A DNA stretch of 64,000 bases from contig NZ_JAEKGC010000001.1 in assembly GCF_016405885.1 (NCBI RefSeq), positions 62,001 to 126,000 on the forward strand, read 5' to 3'. Shown one piece after another: positions 25,961-35,641 of this stretch. This DNA comes from Arthrobacter sp. MSA 4-2. GTDB lineage: Bacteria; Actinomycetota; Actinomycetes; Actinomycetales; Micrococcaceae. The translations under genes and the position numbers were made by a program. The notes beneath the pieces are model-generated. The model did not search any database and was not told the origin of the DNA. It worked only from the letters and a program-made list of their open reading frames with translations. Every line of letters begins with the position of its first letter. The first letter of the stretch is position 1.

Positions 25961-26653
25961 ATGAGCTACCCCGCAATCCTCGATGCCGACCATGTTGCCG
26001 AAGCAGCTGCCTTGGTGCGCCGTTACTACCTCCCACTGGGGGGAAACACCAACCCCCGCACCGGGACGCGCTTCGATGATTGGGCAGGAGGCGGGGACCA
26101 TCCTAGCGTCGCCGATCGCATCACGGCTGACGACCTCGTGGCGGTGTCGTTTCTCTCGGTCGACATCAAGGGACGTGCAGCGATTGGTCTGCTCGAAAAA
26201 CACGCAAAAGAGATCAATGAATTGCTTCAACAGATTCCGGTCGACCTTGACCTGTGGGATGCAGACATCGATGCACTCAATTCTCCGGATAGCCCGGCAT
26301 CCCAGTTGTGGCATGTACTCCGAGGCGGGAAGTACGGCAGGTGGGGAATCGGTCCGACGAGGGCAAGCAAGATCATGGCCCGCAAGCGGCCCCGGCTTAT
26401 TCCTATCTACGACTCGGTTGTGCGGCCGCTGATGGGTCTCGACCATTCCGGCGGGCAGTGGACGACCTGGCATGCCGCGCTCAATGATGAGTCCGGTCTG
26501 CCTGCACGTCTTGAGGTTATCCGGCGTGCAGCGGAGGCGCCGGCAAACATTTCGGCGCTGAGGGTCATGGATATCGTGTTGTGGATGCACGGGATCGAAC
26601 TCGGACTCGAACCGGTTAACGATGACGACGACGTCGTTGGGGCCGAGAACTAA
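25961..26653 (+). CDS. DUF6308 family protein
   Basis: This 230-residue protein begins MSYPAILDADHV and contains 'GTRFDDWAGGGDHPSVADR' followed by 'TADDLVAVSFLSV', the pattern I associate with the DUF6308 family. A later section 'WGIGPTRASKIMARKRPRLIPIYDSVV' resembles a helix-hairpin-helix-type DNA-binding segment with a following Asp, as in some DNA glycosylase-like folds. No function is established. I prefer ATG 25961 over the in-frame start at 25895, because the upstream part runs into the helicase remnant. It is followed after 2 bases by a PD-(D/E)XK nuclease gene, so the two are an operon and probably partners. Confidence 0.75.
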   Translation: MSYPAILDADHVAEAAALVRRYYLPLGGNTNPRTGTRFDDWAGGGDHPSVADRITADDLVAVSFLSVDIKGRAAIGLLEKHAKEINELLQQIPVDLDLWDADIDALNSPDSPASQLWHVLRGGKYGRWGIGPTRASKIMARKRPRLIPIYDSVVRPLMGLDHSGGQWTTWHAALNDESGLPARLEVIRRAAEAPANISALRVMDIVLWMHGIELGLEPVNDDDDVVGAEN

Positions 26654-26655
26654 CC

Positions 26656-27735
26656 ATGGCTGGCATTCTTACCCGGCCACACGGCGGCAGCTGGCTCGAG
26701 CCGAAGGAGTCCGTCTACGCAAGGGAAGCCGATCTTCAACAGATTCTCGCCGAGCACCCAAGTCTCATCCCCGGCGTCGGCGACGATGGGGTTGCATGCA
26801 AAGAGTTCCAGTCCGGTGTTGGTCCGGCAGACCTGATCGTTGTTGATCAGGCTGGCGGTCTCACTATCGTCGAATGCAAACTCGCGTCGAACCGGCAGGT
26901 GCGCCGGGAGATCATTGGGCAGATGTTTGACTATGCATCCGCCTTTTGGCGGATGTCGATGGACGAGTTCGAGGAACGCTGGTTCAAACGCACGGGTAAG
27001 AGCCTCACCGACAGCATGGTGTCCGTGGAACCTGGCTTCGCCACTGCCGTTGCGGCGAACCTTGCAGAGGGACGGTTCAATATCGTCTTGGCAGTGGATG
27101 CTATCAATTCGGATCTGAAGCGAATTGTCGAGTACCTCAACGCAACGTCAGGGCCGGCAACCTCCGTTATTGCCGTTGAGTACAAGCGGATGATCACTGA
27201 GCACACCGAAATCCTTTTGCCAATGACCTACGGCGAGGAGCTGGCCGGCGCGAAAGCAGCCGACTCTGAGCGGTCCCGGGCACGTTGGACGGAAGTCGAG
27301 TGCCGTTCGTGGATTGCTGCCAAGGATCCGGCGAACTTGGCCAAGTTTGACTTCCTGCTGGAGGAGGCACGACGCCATGACATACCGTTCGTGGGCTCGG
27401 CAAAACGGGCGAAAAGCATCCCAGCCGGATCCCTTCAAATTGCATTGGATGACACCGGCAGGACCGGGTCCGTGTACGTCTACCACTACGCGACGGGCTC
27501 GACCTCCATTGAATTGAGCCTCACACGGGTGCCGAAAGTGGCACCTTCTGAGGACAACCTCAAACGGCTCGAAGACTTCCTGCAGCGCCTGTCGGACATC
27601 GAGGAGTTTCAGGCCGCGGCGGCGGCTCTAAGAGAGTCGCAGTGCAAGCGTCGACCGAACGTTCCGCTTGCCGACATTTCCGCCGATTCACTACAGGAGC
27701 TCGTCTCTGTCCTCGCCGCGCTGAGGTCCGCCTAG
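26656..27735 (+). CDS. PD-(D/E)XK endonuclease-like protein
   Basis: This 359-residue protein has a clear N-terminal nuclease core. Asp59 in PADLIVVD and the E-C-K triad at 73-75 (TIVECKLASN) are followed by a helix with 'REIIGQMFDYAS', the NucS/DUF91-like arrangement. The rest (about 130-359) is mixed alpha/beta with 'NIVLAVDAI' and a C-terminal helical region, possibly for target recognition. It is coupled to the DUF6308 gene with a 2-base spacing. The ATG at 26656 is the only reasonable start. Activity on DNA is likely by motif; whether it acts in repair or defence is not shown. Confidence 0.8.
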   Translation: MAGILTRPHGGSWLEPKESVYAREADLQQILAEHPSLIPGVGDDGVACKEFQSGVGPADLIVVDQAGGLTIVECKLASNRQVRREIIGQMFDYASAFWRMSMDEFEERWFKRTGKSLTDSMVSVEPGFATAVAANLAEGRFNIVLAVDAINSDLKRIVEYLNATSGPATSVIAVEYKRMITEHTEILLPMTYGEELAGAKAADSERSRARWTEVECRSWIAAKDPANLAKFDFLLEEARRHDIPFVGSAKRAKSIPAGSLQIALDDTGRTGSVYVYHYATGSTSIELSLTRVPKVAPSEDNLKRLEDFLQRLSDIEEFQAAAAALRESQCKRRPNVPLADISADSLQELVSVLAALRSA

Positions 27736-27827
27736 GAGATTGTTTGTGCACGGAGTCCTGGGACTCAACCGCCCGACAAGGAGGGCTGGAACGAGCGCCA
27801 GTTGGGTGATCGGCTCAATGTTCCTGG

Positions 27828-29507
27828 CTACCCCACCATCGGCTTCCAATGTTGTGCGCTCGACAACACCCGCGCAAGTTCTGGACCGCCGGCTTTCCTC
27901 AACAGTGCTGAGTCTCCGACGACGACGAGCAAGCTCCGTGCGCGTGACAGCCCGACGTACAACTGCTCCGGTGCTCGGTCCAGTTCCTTGAAGCCATCCA
28001 CGCACAGAATGATGACTGAGCGCTCAAGGCCCTTGAATCCCAGCACGTGGCCGTAGAACTCGGCTTCATCCTTATGGAACTCGCGCCAATAGTCGGCTGT
28101 TGTCCCGTGATCGAAGTGCCGCTGATGTTCGGGATGGCGATGCTTGGTGGTCAGAAGTGCGATCTGATTATTCGCCCACCCTTCATCGATCAGTGCATCC
28201 ACGCAATCACCCGCAACATCGAGTGCCTCCTCCGACGAACACTCCACGCGCCGGACGGGAAGTCCGGTGCTGCCCCGAGGCCTGAAGTGTTCTCCCGCGA
28301 AGGCTTGAAAAGTCTCGGCGATTCTTCTAGTGTTCCGCAGGTTTTCGTCGACATGAATGGGCACAAGGTTGGCGCCCAGCCCAAGTCCCGCACTCGCAAG
28401 CTGGCCATCCCAACGACGGTAGACGTTCTGCTGATCGTCCATGAAGGCGAACACTTCACCGGCTGCGGGGTCCTTCATACAGTTCAACAGTGCGTCCCAC
28501 CAAAGGGGTGCGAAGTCCTGCGCCTCGTCCACGACAACGGCATCCAGCTTGTCCCCGGGGGGCATCTCGGCCGCAACTGCTTTGAGGAGAGCTGGCATCT
28601 CTTCATCGAAGTAGGTCTGGCCCATGCCGTCTGGTACCCCAAGGCGCCGGGCGTACTCGTGAAACTCTCCGGTGAAGACCGGTCGGGCCTGCCGCCAGCT
28701 GTCTAACTGATCCTGCAGGTACAACCCAAGCCCCTTGTTGTAGCAGAAAAGGCCAACTCGTTTGCCTTCCCTGGCGAGACGGCGGGCCTTCTCGACCGCC
28801 ATCCAGGTCTTGCCGCTGCCGGCACCACCGACAAAACGTATTCGGGGCAGACTCCGGGTTGCAGCAAGGAGAACGGCCTGTCGTTCAGTCAGATGATCCT
28901 GAGCATCCTCCGCTTCCTTGTGACCGATGGCGGGACCGGCGTCGGGTTCAAGCCGCCCGGATAGCTTGTCCACCATGCGGTTCATGAAGGGCACGGCTAG
29001 CGTGTTAGCGCCGCCTCCCTCCTTCTCAATCGCACTGCGGATCAAAGGCGCCGGTGCGGCCAGATCATCTTGGTCGAGAATCAGGGTGCGTGTGCAACCT
29101 GCCATCTCCCAGGTGGGAGGCACCGGCGTGTATGGCAGACACACCATGTAGGCGAACCTGCTGGAGAGCCGTGTACCAAGCTGTTGCTCCATCCATGACC
29201 GAAACGCGTGCATCGAGCCCTGCGATTGGGCGACCGGGCTCTGGATCGCGTGACGACCCTCTTTACCCGTCTGGTACCACTGGCCGTCCTCGATGCTGAT
29301 GCGGCCGCCCTTCACTTCGATGGCGGCCAAACCTACCCCGGGCCAAAACACCAGAAGATCGATTTCATGTTCGGCCCGTCCGTGCCGCACCAGGACAGAG
29401 TGCGCCAGTACAGCATCGTCCGGCAAACTTCTCCGGAGTTTGTCCCACACCACTCTTTCGGCTGATTGATGATCACCGAATTCAGGCTGCTCTGGAATGC
29501 AGCGCAT
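27828..29507 (-). CDS. NERD-domain UvrD-like helicase
   Basis: This 559-residue protein joins an N-terminal NERD nuclease-related domain to an SF1 helicase. NERD: Asp50 (EIDLLVF) with E-V-K at 64-66 (AIEVKGG). Helicase: Walker A GGAGSGKT (227-234), VVDEAQDF with DEAQ at 327-330, and motif V/VI 'FKGLERSVIIL ... YVGLSRARSLL' near 490-530. It converges on the nuclease gene ending at 27735, with 92 bases between. NERD-UvrD proteins occur in many defence islands and on plasmids. No partner gene is on the same strand, so it looks stand-alone. Confidence 0.9.
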   Translation of the reverse strand: MRCIPEQPEFGDHQSAERVVWDKLRRSLPDDAVLAHSVLVRHGRAEHEIDLLVFWPGVGLAAIEVKGGRISIEDGQWYQTGKEGRHAIQSPVAQSQGSMHAFRSWMEQQLGTRLSSRFAYMVCLPYTPVPPTWEMAGCTRTLILDQDDLAAPAPLIRSAIEKEGGGANTLAVPFMNRMVDKLSGRLEPDAGPAIGHKEAEDAQDHLTERQAVLLAATRSLPRIRFVGGAGSGKTWMAVEKARRLAREGKRVGLFCYNKGLGLYLQDQLDSWRQARPVFTGEFHEYARRLGVPDGMGQTYFDEEMPALLKAVAAEMPPGDKLDAVVVDEAQDFAPLWWDALLNCMKDPAAGEVFAFMDDQQNVYRRWDGQLASAGLGLGANLVPIHVDENLRNTRRIAETFQAFAGEHFRPRGSTGLPVRRVECSSEEALDVAGDCVDALIDEGWANNQIALLTTKHRHPEHQRHFDHGTTADYWREFHKDEAEFYGHVLGFKGLERSVIILCVDGFKELDRAPEQLYVGLSRARSLLVVVGDSALLRKAGGPELARVLSSAQHWKPMVG

Positions 29508-29796
29508 AATCCACCTCTCGCAGGTCCCCGGCAGCTATCCTCGCACGGCGCATGCTCGTTTCCCGTCTTCTACGTCGCGTGCTCGGGAATGTGTGTAACC
29601 GCTTCTCGAGTTCGACTGACGATCACTGCCTGTTCTTGTCGAAGCTATGGAACGGGAAGAACTTGCAATATGAATGTCGCGGCTACGACATTCGGTCAGT
29701 AGATACTCGGACCCTATGGTCCGAATGCTCGCATCACGCCATAGTTCCCTTTGGGGCCCGCGCAGAAGCGTCAGTTCAATCGATTAGCCTGGACGA
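29508..29796. other. Intergenic divergent promoter region
   Basis: This is 289 bases between the leftward NERD helicase and the rightward PLD-helicase. Several short frames cross it but none has protein-like features. It should hold promoters for both genes; no clear element could be assigned. The downstream GTG start at 29797 has only a weak GGA-type ribosome site. Confidence 0.45.
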
Positions 29797-32700
29797 GTGA
29801 ATGAACTAAATGGGGGAGTGGCCGCCGGGAAGCTGCCGGAGGGTCTTTATGAATCGCTGGTGACCGAGCTACTCGCTACCCGGCTGGCAGGGTCGCCCGA
29901 GTTGGAACCGCGAATCGACAGTGTCGACGCTGACGATGCGGTCGAACTCATGTCCCGGCACATCGAGAGGGCCGTCCGGACTGAACTCCAGGCGGCGAGA
30001 CCCGAGGACCGCGTCGGCTTGGCGAACAGGATTCTGCACTCGCTCGAGGCAGGTGACCGGATCGAGGACGGCCCCCAGCAACTCCGCTCCCTGTGCGTCC
30101 CGGACACCCTCAAGCGCCGGAACCTGCGCCGTCCCACCACCGCCCTCTCGGACTCGGCACTCCTGACAAACGGCAAGGACGACCCCAATCTCGCGGCGGA
30201 ACTCCGCACCGAAATGGAGTCGTCGAACACCGTGGACCTCCTCTGTGCCTTCGTCCGATGGACCGGCCTCCGGCTCCTCCAACCCGCCCTCGATCAGCTC
30301 CGGGAACGGGGAGTTCCTCTGCGGGTGATCACCACGACCTATATGGGTGCGACCGAACGCCGCGCCATTGACGAGCTCGTCACAAGGTACGGCGCCGAGG
30401 TGAAGATCAGCTACGAATCGCAGGCCACTCGGCTGCACGCCAAGGCCTGGCTGTTCCGCCGAAACTCGGGATTCGACACCGCCTACGTCGGAAGCTCCAA
30501 CCTCAGCCAGGCGGCACTGCTCGACGGGTTGGAATGGAACGTCAGGCTCAGCTCGGTCGGCACACCTGCGCTGCTCAAGAAGTTCGAGGTCACCTTCGAC
30601 AGTTACTGGGAGCAGCGTGCATTCCAGAGCTACGACCCGGAACGCGACGGCGAGAAGCTCGACGCGGCCCTGGAACGCAACGGAGGCCGCCGCACCGCCG
30701 CCCCGGACGCCGCCACCGGCCTGGAAGTTCAGCCCTACCTCCACCAGGAGGAAATGCTCGAAGACCTGGAAGCGGAGCGGCTCAAGGGCTTCAACCGAAA
30801 CCTTGTGGTTGCCGCTACAGGGACCGGAAAGACGGTCATTGCCGCACTGGACTACAAGCGTCTCTCCGAGGCCGCCGGCCGCGGCTTGAAGCTGCTGTTC
30901 GTGGCGCATCGCCAGGAAATCCTCAGGCAGTCGATGCGAACCTACCGCGACGTGATGAAGGACGGAACCTTTGGCGAGCTCTACGTTGGTGAGCACAAGC
31001 CCCAGCAGTGGAAGCACGTCTTCGCCTCCGTACAATCCCTCGCATCTTCAGGAGTTCAGCAGTTTGCGCCGGACTATTTCGACGTCGTCGTCATCGATGA
31101 GTTCCACCATGCGATGGCGCCCACCTACCGGCAGGTGCTTGACCACCTTCACCCGCAGCAGCTCCTCGGGCTGACGGCAACGCCCGAACGCGGTGACGGC
31201 GTCGACGTCGCGAAGCAGTTCTTTGACGGACGCACCGCCAGCGAGCTTCGACTCTGGGACGCCCTCGACGCGGACCTACTGGTGCCGTTTCACTACTTCG
31301 GTGTCTCCGACGACGTCGACCTGAGTCAGTTGGAGTGGAAGCGCGGCAATTACGACACGGCGCAGCTCGACCGCCTGTACACCGGCAATGACGCCCGCGC
31401 GGCGAAGGTTATCCGGGAGCTGCGGGACAAGGTCACTGCCACGGATCAGATGCGCGCACTCGGTTTCTGCGTCTCCGTGCAACATGCGCGCTACATGGCC
31501 GAGGTATTCAACCGGGCGGGAATTCCTTCCGTTGCAATCGACGGCGGGACCAACGACGTCGAACGCGCCGCGGCCCTGAGACGGCTCCGCGAACGGGCAA
31601 TCAACTGCATCTTCACCGTGGACCTCTTCAACGAAGGGCTGGACCTTCCGCAGGTGGATACCGTGCTGATGCTGCGCCCGACGCAGAGCGCTACAGTTTT
31701 CCTTCAGCAGTTGGGCCGGGGGCTCCGGCGGGCGGAAGGAAAATCCGTTTTGACCGTCATGGACTTCATCGGTCAGCAGCGGCGTGAGTTCCGATTCGAT
31801 CTGCGGTACCGGGCGCTGACTGGATACGGGCGCAAAGAACTCCAGAAGGCCGTCGAGAAGGAGTTTCCATTCCTGCCGTCCGGATCGCAGATCGTGCTCG
31901 ACCGGGTGGCCCAGAAGGTCGTCCTGGACAACATCAAGGCGCAGTTGCGCTTCAACCGGGCTCAGCTCGTGCGTGACATCGCCTCCTACGGTCGGACCGA
32001 GCTGGCGGACTACCTGGACCAGTCCGGCAATGACGTGAAGACCATCTACCGGTCGACGAAAGATTCCTGGACGGGATATCTGCGCCAGGTGGGTTTGATC
32101 GAGGGGTACTCGCCGGCCGAGGCAGCCTTGAGTGGCCGGATCTTCGAGCTGTCGGATGCCGCAGAGAAGAAGCTGCTCGGACGGATGGCTGCGCTTATCC
32201 ATGTTGACGATCCGGAGCGCGCGGACGCATACGTCATGCTCGTTGACAGGAACGCTCCGCGTTACGCCGATCTTGGACCTCGCGAGCAGAGCTTCGCCCG
32301 GATGCTCTTCTACACGCTGTGGGACGACGGCGGAGGATTCGCCTCGTACGACGCCGGCCTTGACCACCTGCGGAGTTACGAATTCGTGTGCAGCGAGATC
32401 CGCCAGGTGGTCAGGCTTGGAGTCGCCGCGTCAAAGCATGCGGGCAAAGGGCTCGGGGCTGGCCTGCAACACATCCCACTCCTGTCGCATGCGACCTATC
32501 GTCGTGAGGAGATCCTCGCGGCGCTGGAGTATGGGTCGCTGGAACTCGGAAAGAATGTGCAGCATCGGGAAGGCGTGGCTTGGTGTTCGGCGACCTCGAC
32601 GGATGCGTTCTTCGTGACGCTCAATAAGGACGACAGGAACCACTCGGCGACGACCATGTACCGGGACTACGCCATCAGTCCGGAGTTGTTCCATTGGGAG

Positions 32701-32952
32701 TCGCAGAATGCGACTTCGCCGGGAAGTCCGACGGGCAGGCGGTACCTGGATCGGGCCGCCCACGGGTCCAGCATCGTGCTGTTTACCCGGGATGCCGCCG
32801 AGGACGAGACCGGCATGACGGTCCCTTACACGTGCCTGGGGCAGGTTGACTACGTGCAGCATCAGGGGGAGAAGCCGATCGCCATCACCTGGAAGCTGCA
32901 TCGGCCGATGCCTGGGGACGTCTATTCAGTTGCGGCGGCTGTTGCCCAGTAA
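29797..32952 (+). CDS. PLD-SF2 helicase-DUF3427 protein
   Basis: This 1051-residue three-part protein starts with a phospholipase D-like nuclease half-site (HAK at 214-216, GSSNLSQAAL near 232-241). The SF2 helicase follows, with Walker A TGTGKT (341-346), DEFH (434-437), LTATPERGD, and LGRGLRRAEGKSVLTVMDF for the arginine finger. A DUF3427-type C-terminal region (about 720-1051) closes the protein. The family is widespread in actinobacteria and often sits with restriction-like genes. Only one PLD half-site is present, so a dimer would be needed to form an active site. GTG 29797 is used. The downstream nuclease gene lies 134 bases on with no intervening terminator. Confidence 0.9.
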   Translation: MNELNGGVAAGKLPEGLYESLVTELLATRLAGSPELEPRIDSVDADDAVELMSRHIERAVRTELQAARPEDRVGLANRILHSLEAGDRIEDGPQQLRSLCVPDTLKRRNLRRPTTALSDSALLTNGKDDPNLAAELRTEMESSNTVDLLCAFVRWTGLRLLQPALDQLRERGVPLRVITTTYMGATERRAIDELVTRYGAEVKISYESQATRLHAKAWLFRRNSGFDTAYVGSSNLSQAALLDGLEWNVRLSSVGTPALLKKFEVTFDSYWEQRAFQSYDPERDGEKLDAALERNGGRRTAAPDAATGLEVQPYLHQEEMLEDLEAERLKGFNRNLVVAATGTGKTVIAALDYKRLSEAAGRGLKLLFVAHRQEILRQSMRTYRDVMKDGTFGELYVGEHKPQQWKHVFASVQSLASSGVQQFAPDYFDVVVIDEFHHAMAPTYRQVLDHLHPQQLLGLTATPERGDGVDVAKQFFDGRTASELRLWDALDADLLVPFHYFGVSDDVDLSQLEWKRGNYDTAQLDRLYTGNDARAAKVIRELRDKVTATDQMRALGFCVSVQHARYMAEVFNRAGIPSVAIDGGTNDVERAAALRRLRERAINCIFTVDLFNEGLDLPQVDTVLMLRPTQSATVFLQQLGRGLRRAEGKSVLTVMDFIGQQRREFRFDLRYRALTGYGRKELQKAVEKEFPFLPSGSQIVLDRVAQKVVLDNIKAQLRFNRAQLVRDIASYGRTELADYLDQSGNDVKTIYRSTKDSWTGYLRQVGLIEGYSPAEAALSGRIFELSDAAEKKLLGRMAALIHVDDPERADAYVMLVDRNAPRYADLGPREQSFARMLFYTLWDDGGGFASYDAGLDHLRSYEFVCSEIRQVVRLGVAASKHAGKGLGAGLQHIPLLSHATYRREEILAALEYGSLELGKNVQHREGVAWCSATSTDAFFVTLNKDDRNHSATTMYRDYAISPELFHWESQNATSPGSPTGRRYLDRAAHGSSIVLFTRDAAEDETGMTVPYTCLGQVDYVQHQGEKPIAITWKLHRPMPGDVYSVAAAVAQ

Positions 32953-33086
32953 CGCCCACCGCCTCGCCTGCTTGCTTGCTTGATGCGATCTGTCATGAAC
33001 GGTCGTTTGTGAGCTTCGGGGAGGGGCGATGGCGCCGATCGCCGATTGCCTCCGCAGACCGGCACGCTATTGAGGAAGGATTGAAA

Positions 33087-33827
33087 ATGGAACCGGATGC
33101 CCTGCCGTCCTCGATGATTGCGAGGCTCCTCGAGGAGATCTCGTGGGAAAAAGCGGTGAAGTACCGCATGGGTGGGCGGGGGATGGAGAACGTCCTGACC
33201 GCGGAAGTGCTCGGCGGCCTCGACCTGTTGCCTCGGGATCACTTTTTCGGTGAGGTGATCCGTGCGAGCAGTGGCGCTGCAGGCGCACGCTCTCGTCTCG
33301 CGCTGCAGGCAGAGTCGGCCGAGATGTCCCTGCTGTCCGGCGACCTGCACGTGAACCCGGCACAAGCAATCTCGACCCGATTCGTGGTGCAACCCGATGC
33401 GCTCATCACCACGCCGGACGTGTTTGCCCTCGTGGAAGCGAAGAGAATCCGAACCAGCGCCTTCCAACAGGAGCAACTGGCCCGTGAACTCCTTGCTGTG
33501 ATCACGAACTCAAATGGACGCTCGCCCTTGCTTTTCCTCTTCGGCGTCGAGCCTCCGGTACGGGTGAAGGGTCTCGGGCATCTCACCGTAGCTGACGCTA
33601 TCGAGCGTCATTTGCCGGCTGTGCTCGAGCGTGCGGGCGATGTTGGACTCACGGTCGATGACCTCATGTCCCGCCTCGACGACATCGTCTGCTGGATATC
33701 CTGGGATTGCATCGAGTCCACCCTCCGATCACAGCTTGAGCAGTTCACGGCAGCTGATTCTAGCGTCGATGCAAGCATCCGGCGTATGGGTACTCAAGTC
33801 CTGACTGCGATCGATTGGCACTCCTAG
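33087..33827 (+). CDS. PD-(D/E)XK nuclease-like protein, partner of the DUF3427 helicase
   Basis: This 246-residue protein has the core Asp104 (VQPDALITT) ... Glu117-x-Lys119 (LVEAKRIR) followed by a helix with 'QQEQLARELL'. That is the order and spacing of a PD-(D/E)XK active site with its trailing Gln helix. I start at ATG 33087, which has an AGGAAGGA-type ribosome site just upstream; the frame from 32976 would add 37 residues without support. It follows the PLD-helicase-DUF3427 gene on the same strand, and a strong terminator lies after both, so they are probably one operon. Function in that system is inferred. Confidence 0.7.
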   Translation: MEPDALPSSMIARLLEEISWEKAVKYRMGGRGMENVLTAEVLGGLDLLPRDHFFGEVIRASSGAAGARSRLALQAESAEMSLLSGDLHVNPAQAISTRFVVQPDALITTPDVFALVEAKRIRTSAFQQEQLARELLAVITNSNGRSPLLFLFGVEPPVRVKGLGHLTVADAIERHLPAVLERAGDVGLTVDDLMSRLDDIVCWISWDCIESTLRSQLEQFTAADSSVDASIRRMGTQVLTAIDWHS

Positions 33828-33846
33828 GTCCTACTTCGTTCATGAG

Positions 33847-33887
33847 GAAGCCGCACCTCCCGCTTCGCTGGCGGGAGGTGCGGCTTC
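33847..33887. terminator. Strong bidirectional terminator hairpin
   Basis: A 17-bp perfect stem lies between 33847-33863 and 33871-33887, with a 7-base loop (TTCGCTG). It sits between the rightward nuclease gene and the leftward ScyD/ScyE-like gene, so it can serve both. Confidence 0.85.
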
Positions 33888-33902
33888 ATCGTTGAGCTAG
33901 CG

Positions 33903-35042
33903 TCAGCCGCCGTACACCAACCCGTACCTCACCAACATGCCGTTCGGCGGAGCATCCGGCGCCGGCAGCACGTTCGTCGTCGCGAGGAGGCCCTTCGCGT
34001 CCACCTCGACGTCCGCAGGCAGCACTTCCTGGGTGAACAGCACGGCCTTGGTCGTTCCGGCGGGCACCACCGAGATGCGGTTAGCCATCAGCTCGGCGAT
34101 GAAGAGGTTGCCCTTGTCGTCGAACGCCAGGCCGGTCGGCGTGTGGAGGCCAACGATCACCGATGCCCCGTTACCGGTCGCCGGGTCGATCTTGAGGACC
34201 GACCCTGCCATCTCACCCTCGGGCACGCCCGGAAGCGACGAAACGTACAGGTAGCCGTCCTTTCCGACCTCGATGTCCGTCGGCACCGGCTCCGAGTTGT
34301 AGGTCTTTCCAATGGTGCAGGCCGGCAGCCCGAACTCGGCGGCATCCGCTGCCGTGAGAACCGTCGGAACGGGCCCGATGAGCGAAATGAACCGAACCGC
34401 CCCCGTCGCCAAGTCGACAGCGAAGATCGCGTTCGCGCCTGCGTCCGCAACGAACAGTGTGTGCCCGGTGGGATCCAGCGCCGTCGCGTACGGATGCGAA
34501 TACACCTCGCCGCCGTGCGGTCCCGCATAGGGAGCGATCGGCGGCGGCAGCTGGTCCAGGCACGACTGCGGGGTGTTCCGCAGCCCGTACTCGGATTTCG
34601 CGTCGAAATTGTTGGCGGTCTCAAACGCGGCGAGATCGGCGAGCACCGTAACGGCACCATTCCGGAGCACGCTGACGTTGGCGACCAGCGGCCGTGTCTC
34701 GCCCGGACCGCCCACACTCTCGGTGAAGTACGTGTCCGGCCCGTGCGTGGTGACGCCGCCCACTTCGATATTGGGGCGCTCCACCAGGTTCGTGACGACG
34801 CCATTGCCGTCGACGCTGCTCAGCAGCCCGGCGAAGTTCTGGGTGACGTAGGTCGACTGCCCGGGTCCGGCGGCGACACGCAGGGGGCCGACCAGGGAAT
34901 TCGCAAGCTCCGTCTGCTCGCCGGGCGAAACGGCCCCTCCGCCGTGATGCTGGACCTCGACCGCGCCGGCAGCAATGCCGGTTCCGGTGAGGGCGACGGT
35001 TAATAGTGTGGTGCTGAAAAGACGCGCAGTATTACCCTTCAT
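33903..35042 (-). CDS. Secreted ScyD/ScyE-family beta-propeller protein
   Basis: These 379 residues begin with a classic signal peptide (MKGNTARLFSTTLLTVALTG, then Ala-rich). The rest consists of repeated propeller blades, such as 'VPTDIEVGKDGYLYVSSLPG', 'HTPTGLAFDDKGNLFIAEL' and 'HPYATALDPTGHTLFVADAG'. Such proteins are exported and of unknown enzymatic role in most bacteria; in cyanobacteria the ScyD/ScyE names come from a scytonemin cluster, which is not present here. I start at ATG 35042 (ribosome site TGAGGA upstream); the 35141 start would hide the signal peptide. It looks like chromosome cargo rather than defence. Confidence 0.85.
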   Translation of the reverse strand: MKGNTARLFSTTLLTVALTGTGIAAGAVEVQHHGGGAVSPGEQTELANSLVGPLRVAAGPGQSTYVTQNFAGLLSSVDGNGVVTNLVERPNIEVGGVTTHGPDTYFTESVGGPGETRPLVANVSVLRNGAVTVLADLAAFETANNFDAKSEYGLRNTPQSCLDQLPPPIAPYAGPHGGEVYSHPYATALDPTGHTLFVADAGANAIFAVDLATGAVRFISLIGPVPTVLTAADAAEFGLPACTIGKTYNSEPVPTDIEVGKDGYLYVSSLPGVPEGEMAGSVLKIDPATGNGASVIVGLHTPTGLAFDDKGNLFIAELMANRISVVPAGTTKAVLFTQEVLPADVEVDAKGLLATTNVLPAPDAPPNGMLVRYGLVYGG

Positions 35043-35326
35043 GGGATCAATCCTCAGGTTTTGCGGGTGATCAAGACGCGGTAAAGCGGTCCCAGCAACC
35101 GAGCAGTGGGGTTCCCACTGGCGCACTGCTACCCCGGTCATCAGCCGGAAGGGCGGCGTCGTTTTATGCTATGACGGCCCTGATCGACTGTCCACGGTAT
35201 TACTGCGGTGTGATTCACGCTGCTTGGCATTCTGTCCGACTGCTAGGTCCGGCTGCTATTTCGGTTACAAAAATCTTTGCGGTGGCGACAGGAACAATAG
35301 TGGGTGCGCCGACCTACAGTGAGCGC

Positions 35327-35581
35327 ATGGAAACGGCCAAGGAAACAACCAGCGCTCCGCGGGCCCGACGACGACGCCTGTGCCCGGTCTGCCGGTCCGG
35401 GGCGTGGCGCATCGCCTACGGGATGATCCTGCCCGATCAGCAGGCCACAATGCCCAACACCGTGTTCGCCGGCTGCTGCATCCAGATGCGTGAGCGCCGG
35501 AACCCGAAGACAGGGGAGCGCGAACTGGGAACGCCGGCCTGGCAGTGCCAGAACCCGGACTGCGGGCACGAGTGGTGGTGA
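35327..35581 (+). CDS. Small zinc-ribbon-type protein
   Basis: This 84-residue protein has CPVC near residue 20, a Cys-Cys pair near 55, and CQNPDCGHEWW at the C-terminus, so four or more Cys could bind zinc in a ribbon. The N-terminus is Arg-rich (ARRRRLCP). ATG 35327 is preferred to the in-frame start at 35171, which lies upstream of a region without protein-like character. Nothing more can be said about function. It converges on the damaged HNH gene with 60 bases between stop codons. Confidence 0.55.
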   Translation: METAKETTSAPRARRRRLCPVCRSGAWRIAYGMILPDQQATMPNTVFAGCCIQMRERRNPKTGERELGTPAWQCQNPDCGHEWW

Positions 35582-35641
35582 CACGGGGCCGACCAGCGCG
35601 AAGCGTTTACGCGCTGGACCAAGCGCATCGCCTGAGCAGGG

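Noticed and set aside
31276-32367. Leftward frame opposite the DUF3427 helicase
   Set aside because: Antisense to well-supported helicase sequence, with no family features.
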